A DNA stretch of 64,000 bases, taken from NCBI GenBank assembly GCA_001534745.1, contig CP013997.1, positions 496,001 through 560,000 of the forward strand, in the 5' to 3' direction. The notes below the pieces were generated by a model. That model was given only the letters and a program-made list of their open reading frames with translations. It ran no database searches and was not told where the DNA came from. How positions within the stretch are numbered: position 1 is the stretch's first letter; the number at the start of each line of letters is the position of its first letter. The DNA comes from Pseudomonas monteilii. Its GTDB lineage: Bacteria; Pseudomonadota; Gammaproteobacteria; Pseudomonadales; Pseudomonadaceae. This document shows positions 21,253 through 31,044 of the stretch, piece after piece. The translations under genes and the position numbers were made by a program.

Positions 21253-21672
21253 ATGACCAAGCAGAACATTACCGGCGAAGAGCTGGTCGAGCTGGCCAAG
21301 TCGGCCCTCGAAGACGTCAAGGCCCAGGACATCCAGGTCATCGACGTGCGCGACAAGCACAGCCTGACCGACTACATGATCATCGCCACGGGTACGTCGA
21401 CCCGCCAGATCAACGCGATGCTCGAGAAGACCCGCGAAATCGTCAAGCAGAAAGGCGTGCAGCCGCTGGGCGAAGAAGGCAAGGGCGACAGCGACTGGGT
21501 CCTGCTGGACCTCAACGACGTCATCGTGCACATGATGACTGCCGCTGCCCGTCAGTTCTACGACCTCGAGCGCCTGTGGCTCGGTGCCGAGCAGAGCCGT
21601 GCGGCCGATGGCAAGCACCACAGCCCGGAAAACACCCACAGCTACGCCGACAACCTCAAAGATCGCGGCTGA
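21253..21672 (+). CDS. rsfS: Ribosome silencing factor RsfS (Iojap family)
   Basis: A 139-residue Iojap/RsfS protein. It binds uL14 on the large subunit and blocks subunit joining when nutrients are scarce. Seen: VIDVRDKHSLTDYMIIATG, GEGKGDSDWVLLDLNDVIVH and HMMTAAARQFYDLERLW. It lies 42 bp after nadD and 9 bp before rlmH, a conserved adjacency. The C-terminal tail of about 30 residues is extended, as is common in Pseudomonas. Confidence 0.95.
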   Translation: MTKQNITGEELVELAKSALEDVKAQDIQVIDVRDKHSLTDYMIIATGTSTRQINAMLEKTREIVKQKGVQPLGEEGKGDSDWVLLDLNDVIVHMMTAAARQFYDLERLWLGAEQSRAADGKHHSPENTHSYADNLKDRG

Positions 21673-21681
21673 GGACGGATC

Positions 21682-22149
21682 GTGCGTCTACGCCTGATCG
21701 CGGTCGGTTCGCGCATGCCTCGCTGGGTGGAGGACGGTTGGCACGAGTATGCCAAGCGTCTGCCGCCCGAGCTGGCCCTGGAGCTGGTGGAAATCCCGCT
21801 CAATACCCGCGGCAAGAATGCCGATGTCACGCGCCTGATCCGTCAGGAGGGCGAGGCCATGCTGGCCAAGGTCCAGCCGGGCGAGCGGATCGTCACCCTC
21901 GAGGTGCACGGCAAGCCGTGGAGCACCGAGCAGCTGGCGGTCGAACTGGACCGCTGGCGCCTCGATGCGCGCACCGTCAACCTGATGGTCGGTGGCCCGG
22001 AAGGCCTGGCGCCGGAGGTCTGCGCGCGCAGCGAACAGCGCTGGTCGCTGTCGCCGCTCACGCTGCCGCACCCGTTGGTAAGGATACTGATCGGCGAACA
22101 GCTCTATCGCGCCTGGACCGTGCTGTCCGGGCATCCTTACCATAAATGA
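21682..22149 (+). CDS. rlmH: 23S rRNA pseudouridine-1915 N3-methyltransferase
   Basis: A 155-residue SPOUT methyltransferase that modifies pseudouridine 1915 of 23S rRNA. The start is GTG ([16 protein letters not shown]). The C-terminal knot carries [10 protein letters not shown] and [16 protein letters not shown]. Length equals the E. coli enzyme. It is sandwiched between rsfS and mrdA, as in most gammaproteobacteria. Confidence 0.97.
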   Translation: MRLRLIAVGSRMPRWVEDGWHEYAKRLPPELALELVEIPLNTRGKNADVTRLIRQEGEAMLAKVQPGERIVTLEVHGKPWSTEQLAVELDRWRLDARTVNLMVGGPEGLAPEVCARSEQRWSLSPLTLPHPLVRILIGEQLYRAWTVLSGHPYHK

Positions 22150-22166
22150 GCCAGTAAGCCTTCCCG

Positions 22167-24056
22167 ATGTCGCAGCCGATTCGTCTCAAGGACCACGAGA
22201 AGGACGCCCGCCTGGTGCGCAATCGTGTCGTGGTCGGCGCGAGCGCGGTCATGCTGCTGGTGTGCGTGCTCATCGCGCGCCTGTATTACCTGCAGGTGAT
22301 CCAGTACGACTATCACTCCACGCTGTCGGAGAACAATCGGGTGCATGTGCAGCCGATTCCGCCGACCCGTGGGCTGATCTTCGACCGCAACGGGGTGATC
22401 ATCGCCGACAACCGGCCCAGCTTCAGCCTGAGCATGACCCGCGAGCGGGCCGGCGACTGGCAGCAGGTGCTCGACGCCATCGTCGAGGTGCTGGAACTGA
22501 CCGAGGACGATCGGGCGCTGTTCGAGAAGCGCATGCGCCAGGGGCGTCGGCCGTTCGAGCCGGTGCCGATCCTGTTCGAGCTGACCGAGGAACAGATCGC
22601 CCGCGTGGCCGTCAACCAGTTCCGCCTGCCCGGTGTCGAGGTGGTGGCACAACTGGTGCGTCACTACCCGCAAGGGGCGCATTTCGCGCACTCGGTCGGC
22701 TACGTCGGGCGCATCAACGAGAAGGAACTCAAGACCCTCGACCCGGTGAACTACAGCGGCACCCACCACATCGGCAAGACCGGCATCGAGCGCTTCTACG
22801 AGCCGCAGCTGCATGGCCAGGTGGGCTACGAAGAGGTCGAGACCAACGCCCGCGGCCGTGTGCTGCGGGTGCTCAAGCGCACCGACCCGAAACCGGGCCA
22901 GGACATCGTGCTGAGCCTGGACATCAAGCTGCAGGAGGCTGCCGAGGCTGCCCTGGCCGGTCGCCGGGGCGCCATCGTCGCCCTGGACCCGCGTACCGGC
23001 GAGGTGCTGGCGATGGTCAGCCAGCCGAGCTTCGACCCCAACCTGTTCGTCACCGGCATCAGCTTCAAGGCCTATGCCGAGCTGCGCGACTCGATCGATC
23101 GCCCGCTGTTCAACCGCGTGCTGCGCGGGCTGTATCCGCCCGGATCGACCATCAAGCCGGCCGTGGCCATCGCCGGCCTGGACAGTGGCGTGGTGACGGC
23201 GGCCAGTCGGGTGTTCGACCCCGGTTACTACCAGCTGCCCAACTACGACCACAAGTACCGTAACTGGAATCGCAGCGGCGATGGCTGGGTGGATCTGGAC
23301 ACCGCGATCATGCGCTCCAACGACACCTACTTCTACGACCTGGCGCACAAGATGGGCATCGACCGACTGGCCAGCTACCTGAACCGCTTCGGCATCGGCC
23401 GGCGCGTCTCGCTGGACATGTTCGAGGAGTCCGCCGGGCTGATGCCGTCGCGCGAATGGAAACGCGCCACCCGGCGCCAGGCCTGGTTCCCCGGCGAGAC
23501 GCTGATCCTCGGCATCGGCCAGGGCTACATGCAGGCCACGCCCCTGCAGCTGGCCCAGGCCACTGCGCTGATCGCCAACAAGGGCAAGTGGAACCGTCCG
23601 CACCTGGCCAAGACCATCGAGGGTCAGCCGCCGGTGGATGATGACCCGATGCCGGACATCGTCCTGCGCGACAAGTCTGACTGGGCCAAGGTCACCCATG
23701 GCATGGAGCAGGTGATGCACAACGCCCGGGGCACCGCACGCAAGGCCTCGATCGGCGCCCAGTACCGCATCGCCGGCAAGAGCGGCACCGCCCAGGTGGT
23801 GGCGATCAAGCAGGGCGAGAAGTACGACCGCAACAAACTTCAGGAGCGCCACCGCGACCACGCCCTGTTCGTCGGCTTCGCCCCGGCCGACGATCCGCGG
23901 ATCGTGGTCTCGGTGATGGTCGAGAACGGCGAGTCCGGCTCCGGCGTCGCCGCCCCGGTCGTGCGCCAGGTGATGGACGCCTGGCTGCTCGACGAGCAGG
24001 GTCACCTCAAGACCGAATACGCGCCAGCCACCGTCGCCCAGGAAACGGCCCCGTGA
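22167..24056 (+). CDS. mrdA: Penicillin-binding protein 2, cell-elongation transpeptidase
   Basis: A 629-residue class B PBP. One N-terminal membrane anchor (about residues 20-42) is followed by the pedestal domain and a transpeptidase domain with SxxK in PGSTIKP (about 325), SxN in RSND (about 383) and KSGT (about 536). It crosslinks peptidoglycan during elongation, paired with the glycosyltransferase RodA encoded by the overlapping next gene (4-bp GTGA overlap). Confidence 0.97.
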   Translation: MSQPIRLKDHEKDARLVRNRVVVGASAVMLLVCVLIARLYYLQVIQYDYHSTLSENNRVHVQPIPPTRGLIFDRNGVIIADNRPSFSLSMTRERAGDWQQVLDAIVEVLELTEDDRALFEKRMRQGRRPFEPVPILFELTEEQIARVAVNQFRLPGVEVVAQLVRHYPQGAHFAHSVGYVGRINEKELKTLDPVNYSGTHHIGKTGIERFYEPQLHGQVGYEEVETNARGRVLRVLKRTDPKPGQDIVLSLDIKLQEAAEAALAGRRGAIVALDPRTGEVLAMVSQPSFDPNLFVTGISFKAYAELRDSIDRPLFNRVLRGLYPPGSTIKPAVAIAGLDSGVVTAASRVFDPGYYQLPNYDHKYRNWNRSGDGWVDLDTAIMRSNDTYFYDLAHKMGIDRLASYLNRFGIGRRVSLDMFEESAGLMPSREWKRATRRQAWFPGETLILGIGQGYMQATPLQLAQATALIANKGKWNRPHLAKTIEGQPPVDDDPMPDIVLRDKSDWAKVTHGMEQVMHNARGTARKASIGAQYRIAGKSGTAQVVAIKQGEKYDRNKLQERHRDHALFVGFAPADDPRIVVSVMVENGESGSGVAAPVVRQVMDAWLLDEQGHLKTEYAPATVAQETAP

Positions 24057-25198
24057 AGAACAATTTCGATCGCATGCTCTCCAGCGAGGACGTGATGCGT
24101 CGACGCGCCAGCTTCTTGCAGCGCATCCACATCGACGGTCCTCTGCTGATCATCCTCCTGACCCTGGCCGCCGGCAGCCTGTTCGTGCTGTATTCGGCCA
24201 GTGGCAAGAACTGGGACCTGCTGCTCAAGCAGGCCAGCTCCTTCGGCCTGGGCCTGGCCTCGATGTTCGTCATCGCCCAGCTCGAGCCGCGCTTCATGGC
24301 GCGCTGGGTTCCCCTGGCCTACCTGGTCGGGGTGCTGCTGCTGGTGGTGGTGGACGTCATGGGCCACAACGCCATGGGCGCCACGCGCTGGATCAACATT
24401 CCGGGGGTGATCCGCTTCCAGCCCTCGGAGTTCATGAAGATCATCATGCCGGCCACCATCGCCTGGTACCTGGCCAAACGTACCCTGCCACCGCACCTCA
24501 AGCACGTGATGATCAGCCTGGTGCTGATCGGCGTACCGTTCATCCTCATCGTGCGCCAGCCCGATCTGGGCACGGCCTTGCTGATCCTCGCCTCGGGCGC
24601 CTTTGTCTTGTTCATGGGCGGGTTGCGCTGGCGCTGGATCCTCAGCGTGGTGGCCGCGGCGGTGCCGGTGGCGGTGGCCATGTGGTTCTTCGTCATGCAC
24701 GACTACCAGAAGCAGCGCGTGCTGACCTTCCTCGACCCGGAGAGCGATCCGCTCGGCACCGGCTGGAACATCATCCAGTCGAAGGCCGCGATCGGCTCGG
24801 GTGGGGTCTTCGGCAAGGGCTGGCTGCTGGGCACCCAGTCGCACCTGGACTTCTTGCCGGAAAGCCACACCGACTTCATCATCGCCGTGCTCGGCGAGGA
24901 GTTCGGCCTGGTGGGCATCTGCGCGCTGCTGCTGATCTACCTGCTGTTGATCGGCCGTGGCCTGATGATCACGGCCCAGGCCCAGACCCTGTTTGGCAAG
25001 CTGCTGGCAGGCAGTCTGACCATGACATTCTTCGTCTATGTGTTCGTCAACATCGGCATGGTCAGCGGCCTCTTGCCCGTGGTGGGGGTGCCGCTGCCCT
25101 TCATCAGCTACGGCGGAACTTCGTTGGTGACGCTGCTGTCAGCGTTTGGCGTTTTGATGTCGATCCACACGCACCGCAAATGGATCGCACAGGTTTGA
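24053..25198 (+). CDS. rodA: RodA peptidoglycan glycosyltransferase (SEDS)
   Basis: A 381-residue SEDS polymerase with about ten membrane segments. The GTG start overlaps the mrdA stop, which fits 1:1 coupling with PBP2. SEDS signatures are GATRWINIPGVIRFQPSE, RQPDLGTALLI, LPESHTDFIIAVLGEEFG and PLPFISYGGTS. It works in the Rod elongation complex at the inner membrane. Confidence 0.97.
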   Translation: MKNNFDRMLSSEDVMRRRASFLQRIHIDGPLLIILLTLAAGSLFVLYSASGKNWDLLLKQASSFGLGLASMFVIAQLEPRFMARWVPLAYLVGVLLLVVVDVMGHNAMGATRWINIPGVIRFQPSEFMKIIMPATIAWYLAKRTLPPHLKHVMISLVLIGVPFILIVRQPDLGTALLILASGAFVLFMGGLRWRWILSVVAAAVPVAVAMWFFVMHDYQKQRVLTFLDPESDPLGTGWNIIQSKAAIGSGGVFGKGWLLGTQSHLDFLPESHTDFIIAVLGEEFGLVGICALLLIYLLLIGRGLMITAQAQTLFGKLLAGSLTMTFFVYVFVNIGMVSGLLPVVGVPLPFISYGGTSLVTLLSAFGVLMSIHTHRKWIAQV

Positions 25199-25215
25199 AT
25201 AAGGTGAACACTCAT

Positions 25216-26226
25216 ATGCAAGCAGTGCGTGGCTGGGCAGCCCGTTGTATGCCGTGGATCGGCGCGATCGGGCTGGTTGGCGCCGTCCAGCAGGCCATCG
25301 CCGGCGACTATGACGGCTCACCGCAGGTCGCCGAGTTCATCGGCGAGATGACGCGCGACCATGGCTTTGCCAGCGAACAGCTGACGAGCGTGTTCAGCGA
25401 AGTCCAGCGCAAGCAGTCGATCCTCGACGCCATCTCGCGGCCGGCCGAACGGGTCAAGCCGTGGAAGGACTACCGGCCGATGTTCCTCACCGAGGCGCGC
25501 ATCGCCCGTGGCGTGGACTTCTGGCGCCAGCACGAGGCGGTCCTGGCGCGTGCCGAGCAGACCTACGGCGTACCGGCCGAGGTCATCGTGGCGATCATCG
25601 GCGTGGAAACGTTCTTCGGTCGCAACACCGGCAACTACCGAGTCATCGACGCCCTGTCGACCTTGGGCTTCGACTATCCGCCCCGGTCGGCGTTCTTCCG
25701 CAAGGAGCTGCGCGAGTACCTGCTGCTGGCACGTGCCGAGCAGCTCGATCCGCTGGTGCCCAAGGGCTCCTACGCCGGTGCCATGGGCCTGCCGCAGTTC
25801 ATGCCCAGCAGCTTCCGCGCCTATGCCGTGGACTTCGACGGCGACGGGCACATCAACATCTGGACCGACCCGGACGACGCCATCGGCAGCGTGGCCAACT
25901 ACTTCAAGGCCCATGGCTGGGTCGCCGGGCAGCCGGTGGTCAGCCGCGCCGTGGTGATCGGCGACCGGGTCGACGAAGGCCTGACGCCGGGCATCGAACC
26001 GGCCAGCACCGTGGCGCAGTTGCGGGCGCTGGGCTGGTCGAGTCAAGATGCGCTGCCCGACGACCTGTCGGTGACCGCCTTCCGCCTGGACGGCGAGCAA
26101 GGCCCGGAATACTGGATGGGCCTGAAGAATTTCTATGCGATCACTCGCTATAACCGCAGCGTGATGTATGCCATGGCGGTGCATCAGCTATCGCAGCAGC
26201 TGGTTCAAGCCCGGGGTATCAAGTAA
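25216..26226 (+). CDS. mltB: Membrane-bound lytic murein transglycosylase B
   Basis: 336 residues from ATG 25216, after AAGGTGA at about 8 bp; an upstream in-frame GTG at 25204 is less likely. A signal-like segment ends near AIAGDYDG. The GH103 catalytic region is VAIIGVETFFGRNTG, with the following GAMGLPQFMPSSFR and DFDGDGHINIW motifs. It cleaves the MurNAc-GlcNAc bond with 1,6-anhydro formation. I see no clear lipobox, so it may be the soluble form. The stop overlaps the rlpA start. Confidence 0.93.
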   Translation: MQAVRGWAARCMPWIGAIGLVGAVQQAIAGDYDGSPQVAEFIGEMTRDHGFASEQLTSVFSEVQRKQSILDAISRPAERVKPWKDYRPMFLTEARIARGVDFWRQHEAVLARAEQTYGVPAEVIVAIIGVETFFGRNTGNYRVIDALSTLGFDYPPRSAFFRKELREYLLLARAEQLDPLVPKGSYAGAMGLPQFMPSSFRAYAVDFDGDGHINIWTDPDDAIGSVANYFKAHGWVAGQPVVSRAVVIGDRVDEGLTPGIEPASTVAQLRALGWSSQDALPDDLSVTAFRLDGEQGPEYWMGLKNFYAITRYNRSVMYAMAVHQLSQQLVQARGIK

Positions 26227-27230
26227 TGCGTGCACCGTACATCGTCACTTCCTTCAAGTTGCTCACCTGCCTGGCCCTGGGCCTGGCCGTGGCCAGCTGC
26301 TCGTCCAGCCGTCCCACCGCGCCCAAGGCCAAGGGCCCGTCGGTGGTGCGTGCCCAGCCAGGGCTCGACATCAACCGCGCGCACAAGGACGGCGCGCCCT
26401 GGTGGGACGTGGACGTGAGCAAGATCCCCGACGCCACGCCGACGCTGCACACCGGCAACTACAAGGCCAACCCCTACACCGTGCTGGGCAAGACCTACTA
26501 CCCGATGCAGGACTTTCGCGGCTACCGCGCCGAAGGCACCGCGTCCTGGTACGGCACCAAGTTCCACGGGCAGAACACCGCCAACGGCGAAGTGTACGAC
26601 CTCTACGGCATGAGCGCCGCGCACAAGACGCTGCCCCTGCCGGCCTACGTCAAGGTCACCAACCTGGACAACCAGCGCAGCGTCATCCTGCGGGTCAACG
26701 ACCGCGGGCCGTTCTATTCCGACCGTATCATCGACCTGTCTTATGCGGCGGCCAAGAAGCTGGGCTACGCCGAGACCGGCACCGCGCGCGTGCGCGTCGA
26801 AGGGATCGACCCGCAGCAATGGTGGGCCTCCCGGGGTCGCCCGGCGCCCCTGGTGCTCAATGAGCCGCAGGTTGCCCAGGCCCAGCCGATCACGAAGAGC
26901 ACCGGCACGGTAGAGCAATGGACACCGCCGCCCCAGCAGCACGCGGCTGCCGTGGTACCGGTCCAGGTGTCCAGTGGCGCCGTGCCGAGCAACAACGGCG
27001 GCATGTTCCTGCAGGTCGGCGCTTTCGCCAACCCGGACGCTGCCGAGCTGCTGCGGGCCAAGCTCAGCACCATGGTCAGCGCACCGGTGTTCATCAGCTC
27101 CATCGTGCGCAACCAGCAGACGCTGCACCGCGTGCGCCTGGGCCCGATGAACAGCCAAGGCGAGGTCCAGCAGACCCAGGACAGCGTACGCCTGGCCAAC
27201 CTGGGCCAGGCCAAGCTGGTCACGGACTGA
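26226..27230 (+). CDS. rlpA: RlpA, septal lytic transglycosylase lipoprotein with SPOR domain
   Basis: A 334-residue lipoprotein (signal ending AVASC|SSS). The double-psi beta-barrel includes GTASWYGTKFHGQNTANGE, TLPLPAYVKVTNL and RVNDRGPF. A low-complexity linker (about 220-255) leads to a C-terminal SPOR domain (MFLQVGAFANPDAAELLRAK). In P. aeruginosa RlpA cuts peptidoglycan strands lacking stem peptides at the septum. Neighbouring mltB and dacA act on the same substrate. Confidence 0.95.
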   Translation: MRAPYIVTSFKLLTCLALGLAVASCSSSRPTAPKAKGPSVVRAQPGLDINRAHKDGAPWWDVDVSKIPDATPTLHTGNYKANPYTVLGKTYYPMQDFRGYRAEGTASWYGTKFHGQNTANGEVYDLYGMSAAHKTLPLPAYVKVTNLDNQRSVILRVNDRGPFYSDRIIDLSYAAAKKLGYAETGTARVRVEGIDPQQWWASRGRPAPLVLNEPQVAQAQPITKSTGTVEQWTPPPQQHAAAVVPVQVSSGAVPSNNGGMFLQVGAFANPDAAELLRAKLSTMVSAPVFISSIVRNQQTLHRVRLGPMNSQGEVQQTQDSVRLANLGQAKLVTD

Positions 27231-27262
27231 GGCCGCCGCAAGCCATCAGCGCTGGGCGACCG

Positions 27263-27335
27263 GCGGCAAGTGACAGGCAGGGCGATCACCGCTGCTGCTT
27301 TCACTTGCCGCTTGAGGCTCAAAGCTTGAAGCTTG
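27263..27335. repeat. Inverted repeat with AAGCTTGAAGCTTG tail between rlpA and dacA
   Basis: gcggcaagtga (27263-27273) and tcacttgccgc (27301-27311) are a perfect 11-bp inverted repeat, followed by short aagcttga repeats. It resembles the element at 6052-6150. It could end rlpA transcription, but there is no T-run. Confidence 0.5.
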
Positions 27336-27351
27336 ACGCGGCCCTTCCATG

Positions 27352-27357
27352 TACAAT
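27352..27357 (+). promoter_or_regulatory. candidate -10 box of dacA
   Basis: TACAAT lies 80 bp upstream of dacA, downstream of the inverted repeat. No well-spaced -35 is visible (the TTGACG at 27332 has only 14 bp spacing), so it is weak evidence. Confidence 0.3.
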
Positions 27358-27437
27358 GGCGGCTTTTGCCCACCAGCCGCTGGCCTTTGAACAGGCTGCC
27401 TTCGGGCAGCGAGACCATTAGCCATTTCGAGAGACGG

Positions 27438-28598
27438 ATGAACATCACCTCTATTGCCAAACGCCTTTGCCTGCCCGTTCTGCTGCTGATCGCTCCCGTG
27501 ACCTTCGCGGCCGAGCAGATGATGCCGGCGCCCCCGCAACTGGCCGCCAAATCCTATGTGCTGATGGATGCGTCCAGTGGCAACGTGCTGGTCGAGAACA
27601 ATGGTGACGAGCGCCTGCCGCCGGCCAGTCTGACCAAACTGATGACCGCCTACATCGCCACGCTCGACATCCGTCGCGGGCAGATCGGCGAGAACGACCC
27701 GGTCACCGTCAGCGAGAACGCCTGGCGGACCGGTGGTTCGCGGATGTTCATCAAGGTGGGTAGCCAGGTGACCGTCAGCGACCTGCTGCACGGGATCATC
27801 ATCCAGTCGGGCAACGACGCCAGCGTCGCGCTGTCCGAGCACATCGCCGGCAGCGAAGACGCGTTCGCCGACATGATGAACAAGACCGCCGCCGACCTGG
27901 GCATGAGCAACAGCCACTTCATGAACCCGACCGGCCTGCCGCACCCGGAGCACTACTCCTCGGCGCACGACATGGCCCTGCTGGCGCGCGCGATCATCAA
28001 CGAAGACCCGGCGCACTACGCGATCTACTCGCAGAAAGAGTTCTTCTGGAACAACATCAAGCAGCCCAACCGCAACCTGCTGCTGTGGCGCGACAAGACC
28101 GTCGACGGCCTGAAGACCGGTCACACCGAGGAAGCCGGCTACTGCATGGTTGCCTCTGCCGTGCGTGATGGTCAGCGCCTGATCGCCGTGGTGTTCGGCA
28201 CCAACAGCGAGCAGGCCCGTGCCGCCGAGACCCAGAAGCTGCTGACCTATGGCTTCCGCTTCTACGAAACCCAGACCTTCTACCAGAAGGGCACCGAACT
28301 GGCCCAGTCGCCGGTCTGGAAAGGCGCCACTGGTCAGGTCAAGGCCGGCCTGGCCGACGACCTGACCCTGACCATGCCCAAGGGTCAGCTCAAGCGCCTG
28401 GCAGCGTCCATGAGCCTGAATCCACAGCTGACCGCGCCGATCGCCAAGGGCGACGTCATCGGCAAGGTCGAGGTCAAGCTGGACGACAAAGTGGTCCACA
28501 GCGCCGACCTGATCGCCCTCGACGCGGTCGAGGAGGGTGGTTTCTTCCGCCGTATGTGGGATAGCATTCGTCTGTTCTTCTACGGGTTGTTCAACTGA
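27438..28598 (+). CDS. dacA: D-alanyl-D-alanine carboxypeptidase (PBP5/6 type)
   Basis: 386 residues from ATG 27438. A Sec signal ends near TFAAEQM. The S11 active-site motifs are SLTK (about residue 63), SGN (about 124) and KTG (about 227). A C-terminal beta-domain and an amphipathic tail (RRMWDSIRLFFYGLF) anchor it to the membrane. It trims the terminal D-Ala from pentapeptides in the periplasm. A strong hairpin follows 14 bp after the stop. Confidence 0.96.
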   Translation: MNITSIAKRLCLPVLLLIAPVTFAAEQMMPAPPQLAAKSYVLMDASSGNVLVENNGDERLPPASLTKLMTAYIATLDIRRGQIGENDPVTVSENAWRTGGSRMFIKVGSQVTVSDLLHGIIIQSGNDASVALSEHIAGSEDAFADMMNKTAADLGMSNSHFMNPTGLPHPEHYSSAHDMALLARAIINEDPAHYAIYSQKEFFWNNIKQPNRNLLLWRDKTVDGLKTGHTEEAGYCMVASAVRDGQRLIAVVFGTNSEQARAAETQKLLTYGFRFYETQTFYQKGTELAQSPVWKGATGQVKAGLADDLTLTMPKGQLKRLAASMSLNPQLTAPIAKGDVIGKVEVKLDDKVVHSADLIALDAVEEGGFFRRMWDSIRLFFYGLFN

Positions 28599-28612
28599 TC
28601 CGTGACCTGCAT

Positions 28613-28640
28613 GCCCCTGCGCGCCGCGCGGGGGCTTTGT
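28613..28640 (+). terminator. Likely rho-independent terminator after dacA
   Basis: GCCCCTGCGCG pairs with CGCGCGGGGGC (one mismatch) across a 1-2 base loop, followed by TTTGTTGT. It ends the proA-dacA run before the ybeD-lipB-lipA unit. Confidence 0.65.
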
Positions 28641-28671
28641 TGTCGCCACGCCTTGCGAGGCCGTACCCGCC

Positions 28672-28947
28672 ATGAGCGAAGCAGACGTCAAGTCGCACAA
28701 AATCGAATTCCCCTGCGAGGACTACCCGATCAAGGTGATCGGCGAGACCGGTGTCGGTTTCAGAGACAGCGTGATCGAGATCCTCAGCAAGTACGCCAAG
28801 GTCGACCTGTCCACCCTGGCCGAGCGTCAGAGCAAGGAAGGCAAGTACACCACGGTGCAACTGCACATCGTCGCCACCAGCGAGGACCAGCTGCAGGACA
28901 TCAACAGCGCCCTGCGCGCGACCGGCACCGTCAAAATGGTGCTGTGA
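28672..28947 (+). CDS. ybeD: DUF493 / YbeD family protein
   Basis: A 91-residue ferredoxin-like-fold protein ([37 protein letters not shown] end). Its function is unresolved; its conserved position upstream of lipB suggests a link to lipoate metabolism, perhaps allosteric. It overlaps lipB by one base (TGATG), so the two are coupled. Confidence 0.93.
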   Translation: MSEADVKSHKIEFPCEDYPIKVIGETGVGFRDSVIEILSKYAKVDLSTLAERQSKEGKYTTVQLHIVATSEDQLQDINSALRATGTVKMVL

Positions 28948-29594
28948 TGTCCGCCTGTCTCGGTGTTCGCGTGCTTGGCCTGCAGCCCTATGAACCGGTG
29001 CTGGAGGCCATGCGGCGATTTACCGAGCAGCGCGATGCATCGACCATGGACGAAGTCTGGCTGGTCGAGCATCCGCCGGTCTTCACCCAGGGGCAGGCCG
29101 GCAAGGCCGAGCACCTGCTGGTGCCGGGCGAGATCCCCGTGGTCCAGAGCGACCGCGGCGGGCAGGTGACCTACCATGGGCCAGGTCAGCTGGTCGCCTA
29201 CCTCCTGCTGGACGTGCGTCGCCTGGGTTTTGGCGTGCGCGACCTGGTCAGCCGCATCGAACGCAGCCTGATCGAGTTGCTGGCAGGGTATGATGTCCAG
29301 GCCGCCGCCAAGCCGGACGCGCCAGGCGTCTACGTGAACGGCGCCAAGATCGCTTCTCTGGGGCTGCGTATTCGCAACGGTCGCTCGTTCCATGGCCTGG
29401 CCCTGAACGTGGACATGGACCTGGCACCGTTTCGCCGAATCAACCCTTGCGGCTACGCCGGGCTGGCCATGACCCAGCTGCGCGATCTCGCGGGGCCGAT
29501 CGAATTCAACGAGGTCAGCACAAGGCTGCGCGAACAGCTGGTCAAGCACCTCGACTATGCCGAGCAGACGACCCTCACGGGCGGAATCGACTGA
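28947..29594 (+). CDS. lipB: Octanoyl-[ACP]:protein N-octanoyltransferase
   Basis: 215 residues from ATG 28947, the overlap with the ybeD stop. It moves octanoate from ACP to lipoyl domains. Signatures are the [16 protein letters not shown] motif, the catalytic Cys in [13 protein letters not shown], and [11 protein letters not shown] with the conserved lysine. lipA begins one base after its stop. Confidence 0.96.
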   Translation: MSACLGVRVLGLQPYEPVLEAMRRFTEQRDASTMDEVWLVEHPPVFTQGQAGKAEHLLVPGEIPVVQSDRGGQVTYHGPGQLVAYLLLDVRRLGFGVRDLVSRIERSLIELLAGYDVQAAAKPDAPGVYVNGAKIASLGLRIRNGRSFHGLALNVDMDLAPFRRINPCGYAGLAMTQLRDLAGPIEFNEVSTRLREQLVKHLDYAEQTTLTGGID

Positions 29595-29595
29595 T

Positions 29596-30612
29596 ATGAC
29601 TATTGTGCAAGAAGCCGTGCCTAACCTGATCCCGACCACCGACGCAACCGCGCGCCCTGCGCCGCGCAAGGTCGAGGCCGGCGTCAAGCTGCGTGGCGCC
29701 GAGAAGGTCGCGCGCATCCCGGTGAAGATCATTCCCACCGAAGAATTGCCGAAGAAGCCTGACTGGATCCGTGTACGCATCCCGGTCTCCCCCGAGGTGG
29801 ATCGCATCAAGCAGCTGCTGCGCAAGCACAAGCTGCACAGCGTCTGCGAAGAAGCGTCCTGCCCGAACCTGGGCGAGTGCTTCTCCGGCGGCACCGCGAC
29901 CTTCATGATCATGGGTGACATCTGCACCCGTCGCTGCCCGTTCTGCGACGTCGGCCACGGTCGACCCAAGCCGCTGGACGTGGACGAGCCGAAGAACCTG
30001 GCCGTGGCCATCGCCGACCTGCGTCTGAAGTACGTGGTGATCACCTCGGTCGACCGCGACGACCTGCGTGACGGTGGCGCCCAGCACTTCGCCGACTGCA
30101 TCCGCGAGATCCGCGCGCTGTCGCCCGGCGTGCAGCTGGAGACCCTGGTGCCGGACTACCGTGGCCGCATGGACGTGGCGCTGGCCATCACCGCGGCCGA
30201 GCCGCCGGATGTGTTCAACCACAACCTCGAGACCGTGCCGCGCCTGTACAAGGCTGCGCGTCCGGGGTCGGACTATGACTGGTCGCTGGACCTGCTGCAG
30301 AAGTTCAAGCAGCTGGTGCCGCACGTACCGACCAAGTCGGGCCTGATGCTCGGCCTGGGCGAGACCGACGAGGAAGTGATCGAGGTCATGCACCGCATGC
30401 GCGAGCACGACATCGACATGCTGACCCTGGGCCAGTACCTGCAGCCATCGCGCAGCCACTTGCCGGTGCAGCGCTTCGTGCACCCGGACACCTTTGCCTG
30501 GTTCGCCGAGGAAGGCTACAAGATGGGCTTCAAGAACGTCGCTTCCGGGCCGCTGGTGCGCTCCTCGTACCACGCCGACCAGCAGGCGCACGAGGCCAAG
30601 ATCAAGCTCTGA
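29596..30612 (+). CDS. lipA: Lipoyl synthase (radical SAM)
   Basis: 338 residues from ATG 29596. It inserts two sulfurs into octanoyl chains. Both iron-sulfur clusters' ligands are visible: the auxiliary [12 protein letters not shown] motif and the radical-[12 protein letters not shown] motif. The C-terminus [11 protein letters not shown] includes the conserved serine region. The N-terminus carries a Pseudomonas-type extension of about 30 residues. A clear terminator follows. Confidence 0.97.
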   Translation: MTIVQEAVPNLIPTTDATARPAPRKVEAGVKLRGAEKVARIPVKIIPTEELPKKPDWIRVRIPVSPEVDRIKQLLRKHKLHSVCEEASCPNLGECFSGGTATFMIMGDICTRRCPFCDVGHGRPKPLDVDEPKNLAVAIADLRLKYVVITSVDRDDLRDGGAQHFADCIREIRALSPGVQLETLVPDYRGRMDVALAITAAEPPDVFNHNLETVPRLYKAARPGSDYDWSLDLLQKFKQLVPHVPTKSGLMLGLGETDEEVIEVMHRMREHDIDMLTLGQYLQPSRSHLPVQRFVHPDTFAWFAEEGYKMGFKNVASGPLVRSSYHADQQAHEAKIKL

Positions 30613-30630
30613 TCACCAGCCGTCTGCGAA

Positions 30631-30666
30631 TGCCGGCGCACGTCCACGGACGGCGCCGGCATTTTG
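30631..30666 (+). terminator. Rho-independent terminator of lipA
   Basis: TGCCGGCGC-a-CGTCC pairs with GGACG-GCGCCGGCA, a 14-bp stem with one bulge and a 2-base loop, followed by TTTTGCTGT. Strong. Confidence 0.85.
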
Positions 30667-30714
30667 CTGTCTGGCAGCCTGCCGTTCGACCTGCCACGGA
30701 CGGGGTGAAGCGAC

Positions 30715-30930
30715 CCTCGCTATCGCGGGCAAGCCCGCTCCCACACCTGTAGTCATACCGCAGCAGTACAGTCGATCGCGGCCCCTGTGGGAGCGGGCTT
30801 GCCCGCGATGGCGCCAGATCCGTCACCGCCTTCGCGGGCAAGCCCTACGCCCGTCGTCATACCGCAAGAGTAGAGTCGATCGCGGTCCTCTGTGGGAGCG
30901 GGCTTGCCCGCGATGGCGTCAGATCCGTCA
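30715..30930 (+). repeat. Class-3 REP composites, two tandem copies, period 104 bp
   Basis: gtcataccgcagcagtacag (30752) and gtcataccgcaagagtagag (30856) mark two spacers, each followed by cgatcgcggnccyctgtggg and a gagcgggcttgcccgcgatg REP, then tcagatccgtcaccgcct. The rest of 30667-31044 holds no gene apart from the ldcA leader. Confidence 0.8.
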
Positions 30931-31044
30931 CCGCCTGATTCTGGGCTCGGCGCATTCCGGTGTTCTTCGGCAGGATCGCTGCTGTATGGTGAAAACCCTT
31001 CCAATCCACTGCATCCCCAGTCATCGCGCAAAAGGACGCCTCGC

